Shown one piece after another: positions 1 through 8,040 of a stretch of DNA of 64,000 nt (position 1 is its first letter; the number at the start of each line of letters is the position of its first letter). This stretch comes from Planctomycetota bacterium (GTDB lineage: Bacteria > Planctomycetota > Phycisphaerae > UBA1845 > UTPLA1). The DNA is taken from the NCBI GenBank assembly GCA_003576905.1, contig QEVG01000006.1, forward strand, positions 1-64,000, written 5' to 3'. The translations under genes were made by a program, and so were the position numbers. The notes below the pieces were generated by a model. The model had not been told where the DNA came from. It saw only the letters and a list, made by a program, of their open reading frames with translations, and made no database searches.

Positions 1-249
1 CTCACGAAATCCGCAACTCACCGTTCGCGCCCCGGCCCGCCCCAAACCTGAGAGCATTCAGGTTGTTCAGGTTTCATTCAGCCTTCCTGCGCAAGGAACG
101 CGGTTTTTCAGGACAAAAAATAATTTGTGCATGCCCCCATTCCGGTTTGCTTGTCCGGACCGCTCCCCGGCAGGCTGGCCCGCTCGACGCGCGGAGTTTA
201 GAATCGCGCCGCCGAGTGACCGGCGTTTCAATTCCTGCGGAGGTGACTG
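1..249. other. gene-free leader before the dioxygenase gene
   Basis: I see no gene here. A weak -10-like TAGAAT lies at 199-204 without a good -35. A strong ribosome binding site GGAGGTGA at 239-246 serves the gene starting at 250. Overlapping open frames on both strands have no recognisable protein content. Confidence 0.5.
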
Positions 250-780
250 ATGCCCGTACAGAAGCCCATAAATCTCCATGCGTGGATCGAGGAAAACAAG
301 CACCTGTTCAAGCCCCCCGTCGCGAACCGCTACCTCTACGACGGCCGCGATTTCTTCGTCATGGTCATCGTCGGGCCCAACGCCCGCAACGACTTCCACC
401 TCGTCGACTCCGAAGAGTACTTCTACCAGGTGAAGGGCGACATCGTCGTCAGGATTCGCGAAGGCGATAAGATCGTCGACTACCGCATCCGCGAGGGCGA
501 GACGTTCTTCATCCCCGCCGGCGTCCCCCACGCGCCCCAGCGCCCGCCGAACACCATCGGCGTCGTCGTCGAGCGCCGCCGCCCGCCGGGCGAGAAGGAA
601 CACATCATCTGGTATTGCCCCGGCTGCTCGGCCCTGGTCGAGGACCTCGAGTTCGACTGCGCCGACATCGTCGAGCATTTCAGCCGTGCCATGGAGGAGT
701 TCTGGAAAGACGAAGCCCGGCGAACGTGCAGGAAGTGCGGCCGCAAAGTCGAGAAACCCGAGCCGCTCAAGGCGATCTGA
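250..780 (+). CDS. nbaC: 3-hydroxyanthranilate 3,4-dioxygenase
   Basis: Cytoplasmic Fe(II) dioxygenase that opens the ring of 3-hydroxyanthranilate to 2-amino-3-carboxymuconate semialdehyde (ACMS) in the kynurenine pathway. The 176-residue cupin has the family's metal set: R46-N-D-F-H50, E55/E56 and H94 in PAGVPHAPQR, with a substrate-contact E109. The C-terminal part carries two Cys pairs, CPGC at 123-126 and CRKC at 160-163, the rubredoxin-like iron site found in bacterial members. Length is normal for the bacterial type. The start is fixed by GGAGGTGA five bases upstream. The next enzyme of the pathway, ACMS decarboxylase, lies 0.8 kb downstream on the same strand, separated by one opposing gene. 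Confidence 0.95.
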   Translation: MPVQKPINLHAWIEENKHLFKPPVANRYLYDGRDFFVMVIVGPNARNDFHLVDSEEYFYQVKGDIVVRIREGDKIVDYRIREGETFFIPAGVPHAPQRPPNTIGVVVERRRPPGEKEHIIWYCPGCSALVEDLEFDCADIVEHFSRAMEEFWKDEARRTCRKCGRKVEKPEPLKAI

Positions 781-885
781 CGCGCCTCGGAGACCTGCCC
801 CTCGGTGGCAAAGGCGCCAGACGTGGCACGGCTCAAACCGGCCGGGCGTTCGGCCCGCCTCGACAGCCTCGCGCCGCGTGAAGTG

Positions 886-1428
886 TCATGGCTTCGCGCC
901 GGTTCGGGCCGGGAATTTCTTGAAGAGTTCGCCGACCGCCGTGGTCACCAGGCGTTCCCGATCGAGCGGAGCCGCCGACTCATCCAGCCGGGCCTGGGCG
1001 ACCCCGCGCCAGATCAGCTTCCCGTCGGTTGGGTTCAGGGCGTCGACGAACAGCGAGCCCTTCTCATACGGAACTCCAAAGGGGCTGACGCTGGAGTCGG
1101 TCTTCGTCTCCCGGAACACGCCGTCGCGCAGGAGAAAGTCCGGTGTTCCCGAAGGGGACTGGCTGAAGCCCTTCTTCGCGAGCTGCTCTTCGATGATGCG
1201 CTTCAGCATCGCGTCGACCTCCGGGGACTGCGGGCGAAACTGTTCGCCCGCCCCAAGCGACGCGGGCGCCCAGGCATAGGTCGGGCCAAGGCCGTCCAGT
1301 TTCATTCCCGAACCATAGGCTGAACTCACGTCCAGTCCGGCGGGTTCGTTGCACGACGCCGTGACAAGGGCCAGAGGTAAAAGCATGAGCGACAGGATGT
1401 GGATTCGTGATTTCCAGGCCGGGCACAT
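886..1428 (-). CDS. DUF4136-like lipoprotein
   Basis: About 180 residues. The N-terminus is a lipoprotein signal: basic residues, a hydrophobic run (LSLMLLPLALVTAS) and a Cys. The rest fits the DUF4136 pattern: an aromatic 'PTYAW' strand, an 'I.EQLAKKGF' helix, a 'PDFLL' strand, 'YEKGSLFVDALN..DGKLIWRG.A' and a closing 'LFKKFPA'. Known members are outer-membrane-associated lipoproteins of unknown function. The ATG at 1428 has GGAG nine bases upstream; an ATG at 1434 is too close to it. The open frame extends further upstream but that part is not protein-like. It sits convergent to the dioxygenase gene and divergent from the decarboxylase gene. Confidence 0.75.
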   Translation of the reverse strand: MCPAWKSRIHILSLMLLPLALVTASCNEPAGLDVSSAYGSGMKLDGLGPTYAWAPASLGAGEQFRPQSPEVDAMLKRIIEEQLAKKGFSQSPSGTPDFLLRDGVFRETKTDSSVSPFGVPYEKGSLFVDALNPTDGKLIWRGVAQARLDESAAPLDRERLVTTAVGELFKKFPARTGAKP

Positions 1429-1602
1429 GGGCATGCACTCCAATACGATGGGACTCTCTGACGCAACCGCGTCCGGGGCCGACACCAAGGCCCGCGACTC
1501 CCGGGCTGAGCGAACCCCTGAACAGCGGCCCCACGATCGTACACTCAGTCGCATCAGCGGGCCATCCGGACACGAACCGTTCCGCGCCGCACGGGCGAAC
1601 GT

Positions 1603-1608
1603 TATATT
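1603..1608 (+). promoter_or_regulatory. -10 element implying a leaderless mRNA
   Basis: TATATT lies six bases before the ATG of the ACMS decarboxylase gene, which has no Shine-Dalgarno sequence. Transcription starting seven or so bases after this hexamer would begin at the ATG itself. No clear -35 is visible. Confidence 0.4.
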
Positions 1609-1614
1609 GCTCAA

Positions 1615-2679
1615 ATGGCCCGGTCAAAGATCGATCTTCACACGCACATCCTGCCTGAGCGATGGCCGGACCTCGTCAACAGGTTCGGCTATCCGGGCTG
1701 GGTCCGGTTGGATCACCACGCCCCCTGCCGGGCGCGCATGCTCATCGGCGACCGGGTCTTCCGCGAGATAGAGGAGAACTGCTGGAACCCGGGGCGGCGC
1801 ATCGACGACTGCGACCGAACGGGCGTAACGATGCAGGTGATCTCAACCGTTCCCGTGCTCTTCAGCTACTGGGCCAGGCCCGGCGACGCCCTCGAGTTCT
1901 CCCGCCTGCTCAACGACCATATCGCCTCGGTCGTTCGCGACCATCCTTCGCGCTTCATCGGGCTGGGCACGATCCCGCTCCAAGACCCGGACATGGCCTG
2001 CCGTGAGTTGGAGCGATGTGTGAAAGATCTTGGCATGCCGGGTGTCGAGATCGGCACCCATGTGGAGCCCAACAGCTACACCGGTCGCGGCGAACAGTGG
2101 AATCTCAACGACCCGGCCCTGGTGCCGGTGTTCGATACCGCCGAACAGATCGGCGCCTGCGTCTTCGTGCATCCCTGGGACATGATGGGAAAGGAACGCA
2201 TGCCGAAGTACTGGCTCCCCTGGCTCGTCGGCATGCCCGCTGAGACCAGCCTGGCGATCTGTTCGATGGTCTTTGGCGGCGTCTTCGAGCGGCATCCGCG
2301 CCTTCGCGTCGCGTATGCCCATGGCGGCGGTTCGTTTCCGTTCACCATCGGTCGCATCGAGCACGGCTGGCGAGTTCGCCCGGACCTCTGTGCGATCGAC
2401 TGCGGGCGAAACCCGCGCGAGTACCTCGCCGGGCCGGATGGGACGCCCGCGCGCTTTTGGGTCGATTCCCTCGTTCATGATCCATTCGCCCTGCGGTTTC
2501 TCATCGACGTTTTCGGCGCGGCCCGCGTCTGCATGGGCTCCGACTATCCGTTTCCTCTGGGAGAGGCGCACCCCGGCGCACTGGTAGAAGCATCGCCGAC
2601 CCTGAGCCCGGAAGAACGAGACGAGATCCTTTCGGGCGCGGCGTTGCGGTTTCTGGGACGGCGGCCGGACGGGGCGTGA
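1615..2679 (+). CDS. nbaD: 2-amino-3-carboxymuconate-6-semialdehyde decarboxylase (ACMSD)
   Basis: Metal-dependent decarboxylase of the amidohydrolase superfamily. It removes the carboxyl group of ACMS, diverting kynurenine carbon from spontaneous quinolinate formation towards 2-aminomuconate. The 354-residue protein follows animal and bacterial ACMSD almost end to end: metal-binding HTH at residues 9-11, 'FGYPGWV', 'ENCWNPG', 'TVPVLFSYWA', 'GLGTIPLQ', 'GVEIGTHV', 'VHPWDMMGKERMPKYWL', 'WLVGMPAETS', 'AHGGGSFPFT' and the metal Asp in 'GSDYPFPLGE'. The gene appears to be translated from a leaderless start. Its substrate is the product of the dioxygenase at 250-780. No kynureninase or aminomuconate dehydrogenase is seen in the window. 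Confidence 0.95.
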   Translation: MARSKIDLHTHILPERWPDLVNRFGYPGWVRLDHHAPCRARMLIGDRVFREIEENCWNPGRRIDDCDRTGVTMQVISTVPVLFSYWARPGDALEFSRLLNDHIASVVRDHPSRFIGLGTIPLQDPDMACRELERCVKDLGMPGVEIGTHVEPNSYTGRGEQWNLNDPALVPVFDTAEQIGACVFVHPWDMMGKERMPKYWLPWLVGMPAETSLAICSMVFGGVFERHPRLRVAYAHGGGSFPFTIGRIEHGWRVRPDLCAIDCGRNPREYLAGPDGTPARFWVDSLVHDPFALRFLIDVFGAARVCMGSDYPFPLGEAHPGALVEASPTLSPEERDEILSGAALRFLGRRPDGA

Positions 2680-2710
2680 CCGGTAGATGAGCGGCGCGGG
2701 CGTGGAGGCC

Positions 2711-3553
2711 TCAGTCCTCCGCAAGCGCCGTGTCGGTGCCGATCGGTGGGCCCACGCGCTTGCGGAGCGCCTGCGTCAATGCAATGGTCTTCGCCCGATT
2801 GGACCGGGCGGTGAAAGTGCCGGACAGGCGGCATCTCCCGAACAGGTCCGCGGGAGCGCCGGTGATTCGCGCCGGATACAGAGCCGCCGACTCGATTCTC
2901 CCCTGAAGGGCGCCCTGCCGCCCGGACTCCTGAAATGAGACGAATCCCGCTCCCTCATAGGTAATGCTGTCGCGCCCGGTCGTCAGGCAGTACACGATAT
3001 TCGCGTTGGTCTGGCTGCTCTCGGCAAAGGTGGTGCCGGGCTTCGCCCGCCAGAAGACCTCGATCACGACGAGCTGCGACATGCGCACGGGAACACGGCC
3101 GCGCTGCACGCGCGCCGTCGGCTCGTCTCTGGGCTTCAGCTTCGGCGCCTCAGACTCTTCGTCTTCGGCGGCGTACGACTTGATGACGGACAGGCCGGGC
3201 CCCTCCGCATCCGCACTCTCGGGCGGCGCTTCGCCCACCGGAGTGGAGGCCGCCGCCACCGGCTCTCCGGCTTCGACGGCTGGCGCCTCGATGTCCACAT
3301 AGGATGGAGGAATCTCAAAGACGAGAGTCCAATTGTTCTCCGGAGTCTGGCTGTAAAAGCCGTCATCAAAGACCTCGGCAAAGTACTCGCCGTCGGGGCG
3401 GTCCTTGAACGAGACGACTTCGAACTGTGTCGGCGGGGCCTGGCACCCAGAGGCCAGGAGCGCCAGGCTGGAGATCAGAAACGCCGCCCATGGAGAGACG
3501 CGATGGACACTTCTCGGCCCACAGGTGTGAATGTTGGCCGCCCCGTCAGGCAT
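2711..3553 (-). CDS. hypothetical lipoprotein
   Basis: About 280 residues, not matched to a family. A lipoprotein signal is clear (FLISSLALLASGC, Cys near residue 31). A globular part follows, then an Ala/Pro/Glu-rich linker (about residues 75-140), then a second part with 'LVVIEVFWRAKPGTTFAESSQTNANI.Y' and 'DSITYEGAGFVSF', ending in a basic stretch. The ATG at 3553 overlaps the stop of the upstream amidohydrolase gene by eight bases, so the two are probably co-transcribed. The longer upstream open frame overlaps that gene and is not protein-like. Surface or outer-membrane attachment is inferred from the signal. Confidence 0.6.
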   Translation of the reverse strand: MPDGAANIHTCGPRSVHRVSPWAAFLISSLALLASGCQAPPTQFEVVSFKDRPDGEYFAEVFDDGFYSQTPENNWTLVFEIPPSYVDIEAPAVEAGEPVAAASTPVGEAPPESADAEGPGLSVIKSYAAEDEESEAPKLKPRDEPTARVQRGRVPVRMSQLVVIEVFWRAKPGTTFAESSQTNANIVYCLTTGRDSITYEGAGFVSFQESGRQGALQGRIESAALYPARITGAPADLFGRCRLSGTFTARSNRAKTIALTQALRKRVGPPIGTDTALAED

Positions 3554-4466
3554 CGTGTGTTTCGATGAGTTCCATGCGTTCATTCTTCTGCCGGACGGGT
3601 GTGCTGCTGATACCGAGCAGACCCAGTGCATCACGCTCAACGATCGACGCGAGCTGCGCGCGGGGGACCGTCGGAAGGTTCGTCCCGGTAACAAGCTGAT
3701 TGATTCGATACAGCGACTCGATCGCCGTCGTCGCGGACGTATAGGGAAAATCGCTCCCGAACAGCAGCTTGTCAATGACGCCAAACTGATAAGCGGAGAG
3801 CAGCGCGTTATACGCCTGCCAGGGCCGGTGGAGCAGCGAACTGATATCCGCATAGAGATTGGGGTGCTTACCGAGAAGAACGACGCATTCCTCGACCCAC
3901 GGGTACCCCATGTGCGAGATCACAAGCTTGAGTTGCGGGAGGTCTCGCGCGACTTCGTCCAGCAGCACCGGCCGCGCGAATTCCATCTTGCTTTCAACGC
4001 GAAAGTGCCCCTGGTCAACGATGACCGGCATGCCCAGGCGCGACGCATCCGCGAATACCTGCATGGCCCGACTGTCCGCCGGGTGAAAGTCCTGCGCCGC
4101 GGGCGATACCGTGATCGCCTTCATGCCGAGGACGCCGTGGGCCTCCTGGAGGTCTGCAAGGGCTTCGGTCAGATTCGTCGGATCAATGCCCGCGACGCCG
4201 ATAAGCTTTTCCGGATGCTGACGAACGTATCGGGAAACAAGCGCGCACGGGACCTCGACGCCGAGGTAGCGGCTCTTGAACGAGAAGACCAGGCTCTTAT
4301 CCACCGGATCGCTGGCCGCGAAGTGCGATTCCATCGATGCATCCGGCCACCGGTCCAAGCCGGGCGTCAGACGAAGCGAAGCCAGACGCGACGACTGGCT
4401 TGCCGCATCATCGAAACCCAACTGAGCGGGCGATTCCCAAATGTGCGTGTGGCAATCAACGATCAT
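3546..4466 (-). CDS. amidohydrolase family protein (ACMSD-like)
   Basis: A 306-residue TIM-barrel hydrolase or decarboxylase of the amidohydrolase-2 family. It starts with the metal motif 'IVDCHTHIWES'. Further motifs are 'GVAGIDPTN', 'GMKAITVSPAAQDFHP', 'PVIVDQGH', 'LVISHMGYPWVEE' and the metal Asp in 'LLFGSDFPY'. The ATG at 4466 has GGAG nine bases upstream. The substrate cannot be read from sequence; the family covers ACMSD, gamma-resorcylate decarboxylase and related lactonases. It lies less than 2 kb from the kynurenine-branch genes but on the opposite strand. The lipoprotein gene downstream overlaps its 3' end. Confidence 0.8.
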   Translation of the reverse strand: MIVDCHTHIWESPAQLGFDDAASQSSRLASLRLTPGLDRWPDASMESHFAASDPVDKSLVFSFKSRYLGVEVPCALVSRYVRQHPEKLIGVAGIDPTNLTEALADLQEAHGVLGMKAITVSPAAQDFHPADSRAMQVFADASRLGMPVIVDQGHFRVESKMEFARPVLLDEVARDLPQLKLVISHMGYPWVEECVVLLGKHPNLYADISSLLHRPWQAYNALLSAYQFGVIDKLLFGSDFPYTSATTAIESLYRINQLVTGTNLPTVPRAQLASIVERDALGLLGISSTPVRQKNERMELIETHDA

Positions 4467-4716
4467 TCGATATTCGCTCCGGGGTCCATCCCGTCTCGTC
4501 GCTCGGCCCGGGGGAGACACATTACCCACCCAGTCCGGTAACTTAATGAGGGCCGTTTTCCATCGTAATCGCGGGCCCAATTCGATTCCACCGCCTGTAA
4601 CGGGAGCCGTATCGAAAGCCAGCGCCAGCCCCCGCGAAGCACAAAGCCAGGATTCTTCGGTGCAAAACGGAGTTCCCCAAGGTTCCAATAATCATACGAG
4701 TTCGGCGCTGATGAGA

Positions 4717-4746
4717 TTGACTCGGACCCGTTTCGGGCGTTAAGAT
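4717..4746 (+). promoter_or_regulatory. sigma-70-type promoter for the PEP-CTERM gene
   Basis: TTGACT (4717-4722), an 18-base spacer and TAAGAT (4741-4746). The predicted start near 4753 leaves a leader of about 100 bases. The leader holds a small hairpin, AGGGAC/GTCCCT at 4759-4764 and 4770-4775, and a repeated GACAGGGA at 4756 and 4780. The rest of the 4467-4851 gap shows nothing else. Confidence 0.5.
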
Positions 4747-4851
4747 AGTTCAGATTGACAGGGACGCCCTGTCCCTATCGACAGGGAAGAAGCGCGCATC
4801 GGCCAGACCGGTTCGCCCCATACGGCGAGGCGAGGACCGAGAGCGTGTAAA

Positions 4852-5637
4852 GTGTTACGGCAGGGTGAACGAGTGCGCTTTTGTGCAACAGATCGGGCGG
4901 GATTCACGGCCCCGCGCCGTGTTCTCGCCAGCGCGTTTGCATGCTGCATCGGCATGTTGAGCGCGACGACTGCGCACGGCCAGTCGTTCAGCGAAGACTT
5001 TAACAGTGTGCCGATGTTAACCGGCGCCGGCTGGGTGATGCAGAACAATAGCCAGGCGCTGGGCACGACAGGCTGGTTTCAGGGCAATACGATAGAATTC
5101 TCGGCATTTGACGGCCCGGCAAATTCCTATGTCGCAGCGAATTTCGAAAACGCCGGCAACGGAGCCGGGCAGGACACCATCAGCAACTGGCTCATCTCTC
5201 CCCTCCGCACATTCAGCAATGGCGATATCCTGAGCTTCTACACTCGCTCGGCGACGAACCAGATCTCATCCGTCTTTGTCGATCGCCTCCAGGTCCGCTT
5301 CAGCAGTGCCGGGGCCAGCACAAACGTCGGCAATTCGGCGACGAGCACCGGCGATTTCACGCAACTGCTGCTGGACATCAATGCTCAATATGGTGTCGGA
5401 ACGCAATACCCTAGCATCTGGACGTACTACGAGATCACATTCTCCGGCCTGCCCGGTCCGACTTCGGGAAGATTCGCATTCCGTTACTTTGTCGAAGACG
5501 GCGGTCCTGCCGGTGACCGATCGAACTACATCGGGATAGACAGCCTTGTTTACACGCAGATTCCGGAGCCCGGCGCGCTTGCCCTGTTTGCTGTTTCCGG
5601 CTTCCTTATCCCGCGCCGTCGCCGCCGCCGGGCCTGA
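4852..5637 (+). CDS. PEP-CTERM secreted protein, choice-of-anchor-like domain
   Basis: About 261 residues. An N-terminal signal region (VLASAFACCIGMLSATTAHG) precedes 'QSFSEDFNSVPMLTGAGWVMQNNS', the typical opening of choice-of-anchor (cleaved-adhesin-like) jelly-roll domains; 'NWLISPL' and 'DILSFYTRS' also fit. The C-terminus is a textbook PEP-CTERM tail: 'IPEPGALALFAVSGFLIP' followed by six Arg. That tail implies exosortase-dependent sorting to the cell surface; no exosortase gene lies in this window. The start is uncertain: GTG at 4852 gives the long form, and GTG at 4873 is an alternative with AGGG upstream. Confidence 0.8.
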   Translation: MLRQGERVRFCATDRAGFTAPRRVLASAFACCIGMLSATTAHGQSFSEDFNSVPMLTGAGWVMQNNSQALGTTGWFQGNTIEFSAFDGPANSYVAANFENAGNGAGQDTISNWLISPLRTFSNGDILSFYTRSATNQISSVFVDRLQVRFSSAGASTNVGNSATSTGDFTQLLLDINAQYGVGTQYPSIWTYYEITFSGLPGPTSGRFAFRYFVEDGGPAGDRSNYIGIDSLVYTQIPEPGALALFAVSGFLIPRRRRRRA

Positions 5638-5874
5638 TTTCACAACAAGTAACTATTTCAATGGCGTCAAAGTGCTCCGTCCGCGCACACAGAAACTGCA
5701 ACATCAGCTCATACCCTGCGGTAATGGACGTGTGTCTACCGAGTCAGGTCCCCCAACCGGCTTGCCCTCGCGGGCCAATCGCCAATTGAATCGCACAGGC
5801 GCCCGAGTGGCCGGCCATTGTGCCGGCCATTGGCCTTCATATAAACACGCCGGGAAAACGGACTGGCCGCAGCT

Positions 5875-7050
5875 TCAATCAACGCAATGCGCCTTGTCGA
5901 CTGTTGACGCAGCCATCGACTTTGACGCGCCATCTCCCACGAGAGCTAACATGCGATCAAGGGCGATTCGCGCAAGCGCTTTGGTCTCCGGGTCCACTGA
6001 GATCAGATTGGGGACACGACCGTCGGCTAGCTCGTCCAGCGACCACAACAGATGCTTCAAGTCGATGCGATACATCGTGGTGCAGAGACACTGAATCCCT
6101 GCAAGCAGGCGAACGGTCTTCACGTCTTCGAAGCGCTTTGCGAGCCGATGGACAAGATGAACCTCGGTGCCGACCGCCCATTTGCTCCCCGGAGTCGATG
6201 CCTCAATCGTCTTTATAATGAACTCCGTGCTGCCCGCCAGATCGGCCTTCTGTACGACGGACCAGTCGCATTCGGGATGTACGATAACTTTGAAACTCGG
6301 GTCGAGCGAGCGAATCTCATCCACCTGCCTCGCGGTGAAAAGCTGATGAACGCTGCAATGCCCCCTCCAAAGGAGTACGGTGGCACGACGGATTTCCGCG
6401 TCGGAAAGTCCACCGTCCGGCTCACGCGGGTCGTACACGGCCATCGCGTCGAGCGGCCAGCCCATTCCGTAGGCCGTATTTCGTCCCAGGTGCTGGTCTG
6501 GTAGGAAGAGCACTTTACGCCCCCCCGTCCCGCCCGTCGGGCTTTCGCCGGCCAAGGCCCACTCCAAAACCTGTCGGGCGTTCGAGCTCGTGCAGCAAGA
6601 ACCGCCGTGGCCGCCGACGAATCCCTTCACCGCCGCAGAGGAGTTTACATAGGTAACCGGCACCACCGTCGCATCGGTGGCCCGACCGATTCGGTCCCAG
6701 GCATCCTCAACCTGCTCGATCGCCGCCATGTCGGCCATGCTGCATCCGGCGGTCATGTCGGGGAGAACCACCTTGACACGATCCGTCGTGAGAATGTCCG
6801 CGGACTCGGCCATGAAATGAACGCCGCAGAAAACGACAAACTCTGCTTCCTTCTGCTGTGCGGCGAGTTGGGAGAGCTTAAAGCTGTCCCCGGTGAAGTC
6901 GGCGAACTCGATCACGTCGTCCTGCTGATAGTGATGCCCGAGGATTACTAACCTCTTGCCAAGTTGAGCTTTACGGGCGGCGATCCGGTCGCGCATCTCC
7001 CCTCCAGTCATGCGCGTGTAGGCGGGCGGTAGCGGAGCCTGATAGAGCAT
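5875..7050 (-). CDS. nadA: quinolinate synthase A
   Basis: Cytoplasmic [4Fe-4S] enzyme condensing iminoaspartate with dihydroxyacetone phosphate to quinolinate in aspartate-dependent NAD synthesis. The 391-residue protein is of the long Bacillus type. It has 'ILGHHYQQDDV', cluster Cys in 'VVFCGVHFMAE', 'HPECDWSVV' and 'QCLCTTMYRIDLKHLLWSL', plus 'VTYVNSSAAVKG', 'CCTSSNA' and 'FLPDQHLGRNTAYGMG'. NadB and NadC are not in the window. Its presence beside ACMSD matters: this organism appears to make quinolinate from aspartate while being equipped to keep kynurenine carbon away from it. A 10-base tandem repeat GCCGGCCATT lies downstream near 5812-5835. Confidence 0.97.
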   Translation of the reverse strand: MLYQAPLPPAYTRMTGGEMRDRIAARKAQLGKRLVILGHHYQQDDVIEFADFTGDSFKLSQLAAQQKEAEFVVFCGVHFMAESADILTTDRVKVVLPDMTAGCSMADMAAIEQVEDAWDRIGRATDATVVPVTYVNSSAAVKGFVGGHGGSCCTSSNARQVLEWALAGESPTGGTGGRKVLFLPDQHLGRNTAYGMGWPLDAMAVYDPREPDGGLSDAEIRRATVLLWRGHCSVHQLFTARQVDEIRSLDPSFKVIVHPECDWSVVQKADLAGSTEFIIKTIEASTPGSKWAVGTEVHLVHRLAKRFEDVKTVRLLAGIQCLCTTMYRIDLKHLLWSLDELADGRVPNLISVDPETKALARIALDRMLALVGDGASKSMAASTVDKAHCVD

Positions 7051-7299
7051 GTTGATTCACATCCCCGAGAGGAGTGTAGTTCATCCGGGCCCCCTTTGGG
7101 TATGGGGAAACATCGTTGATGCCGAGGCGGTCGTGCGCTGGTGCAAAGCCAGGGCCCGACGCCCACAATGCGGTGAACTCACAGGCCCGCCAAGGCAAAA
7201 AAGGATGCCGTGCCGAACTGCTATAACTCCATATCTATATAGATGTTACACGACTTGGTGGTGGTCGGCAAGGCGATACGACTTCCGTTTGGATTTTCT

Positions 7300-7328
7300 T
7301 TGGAGCCGAGATTTCAACAAGATATAAT
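7300..7328 (+). promoter_or_regulatory. sigma-70-type promoter for the gene at 7379
   Basis: TTGGAG (7300-7305), a 17-base spacer and a consensus TATAAT (7323-7328). The start would lie near 7335, about 44 bases before the ATG, with AAGGA at 7362-7366. The remainder of the 7051-7299 gap is AT-rich around 7228-7248 and may also hold the leftward nadA promoter, which I could not place. Confidence 0.6.
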
Positions 7329-7378
7329 GACCTCAAGAGGCATGGAGCCCGTACACGTAGTAAGGATGCGGCTGAAAC

Positions 7379-7963
7379 ATGAAGGATTCTCAATTGGAAC
7401 TGGGTCTGACAAAGCAACGTAGCACGGACTTGAATTTCTTCTTGTACCGCCGCGCACTTCATCCCGAGCTTTTCCACATCTACATGGATAAGCACATCAA
7501 GTACGGGAACTTCCAGGCGGACATCTGGGTCGTCGGTCTGTCCCACCTGGTCACCGTCCAGAGCGGCGGGACAATGGTTACGGAGTTGACGGCGGTCCCC
7601 AGCGATCTCCTGACCGACCGAAACCTGGTCACGCAGTTTCGGTTCCGGGGCGAGCGGGATTTCCAGTACCGATTCAGCGACAACATGCGGTATATCTTCA
7701 GCAGCCAGGTCGAAGAGATGACGGAGCACATCTTCCGAACCACCTATCGAGACCTGGTCCGCTATGCGAAAACCAAGGGCGTGTACGTGCCTTACAGCCA
7801 GTGGGCCACGAACGGTCTCGAACCGTTCACGTTCATCGACTACGAAACGCGCCACAACGAACTTCACGTCCACGCCTACCATGCCTTTCCCGGCGAGTGG
7901 CGGATTCTCCGCACGCAGTCGATTTTCGAGACCGGGCCGGGCACGGGCAAAAAGCCGGGGTAG
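7379..7963 (+). CDS. DUF2617-like hypothetical protein
   Basis: A 194-residue soluble protein with no signal peptide. The order of motifs 'FFLYRRALHPELF', 'ADIWVVGLSHLVTV..GG..VTEL', 'FRFRGERDFQYRFSDNMRYIFSSQVE' and 'LHVHAYHAFPGEWRILRTQSIFE' resembles my memory of DUF2617 proteins of Planctomycetes and Actinobacteria. I cannot confirm this without a profile search. The function of that family is unknown. It stands alone between its own promoter (7300-7328) and a terminator (7997-8029), so it is probably monocistronic. Confidence 0.75.
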   Translation: MKDSQLELGLTKQRSTDLNFFLYRRALHPELFHIYMDKHIKYGNFQADIWVVGLSHLVTVQSGGTMVTELTAVPSDLLTDRNLVTQFRFRGERDFQYRFSDNMRYIFSSQVEEMTEHIFRTTYRDLVRYAKTKGVYVPYSQWATNGLEPFTFIDYETRHNELHVHAYHAFPGEWRILRTQSIFETGPGTGKKPG

Positions 7964-7996
7964 ACCGCGACAACATCGGAATCTGTTTGAGTCAAC

Positions 7997-8029
7997 CGGC
8001 CGCGCGAGCTTTCCTCCGCGGCCGTTTTC
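7997..8029 (+). terminator. intrinsic terminator
   Basis: Perfect 8-bp stem CGGCCGCG/CGCGGCCG (7997-8004 with 8017-8024), a 12-base loop and a TTTTC tail. It lies 34 bases after the stop of the gene at 7379-7963. Confidence 0.6.
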
Positions 8030-8040
8030 ATGCGCCGGTT

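Noticed and set aside
5812-5835. Tandem GCCGGCCATT repeat as a mobile element end or CRISPR
   Set aside because: Only two adjacent copies, no spacers, no transposase and no target duplication.
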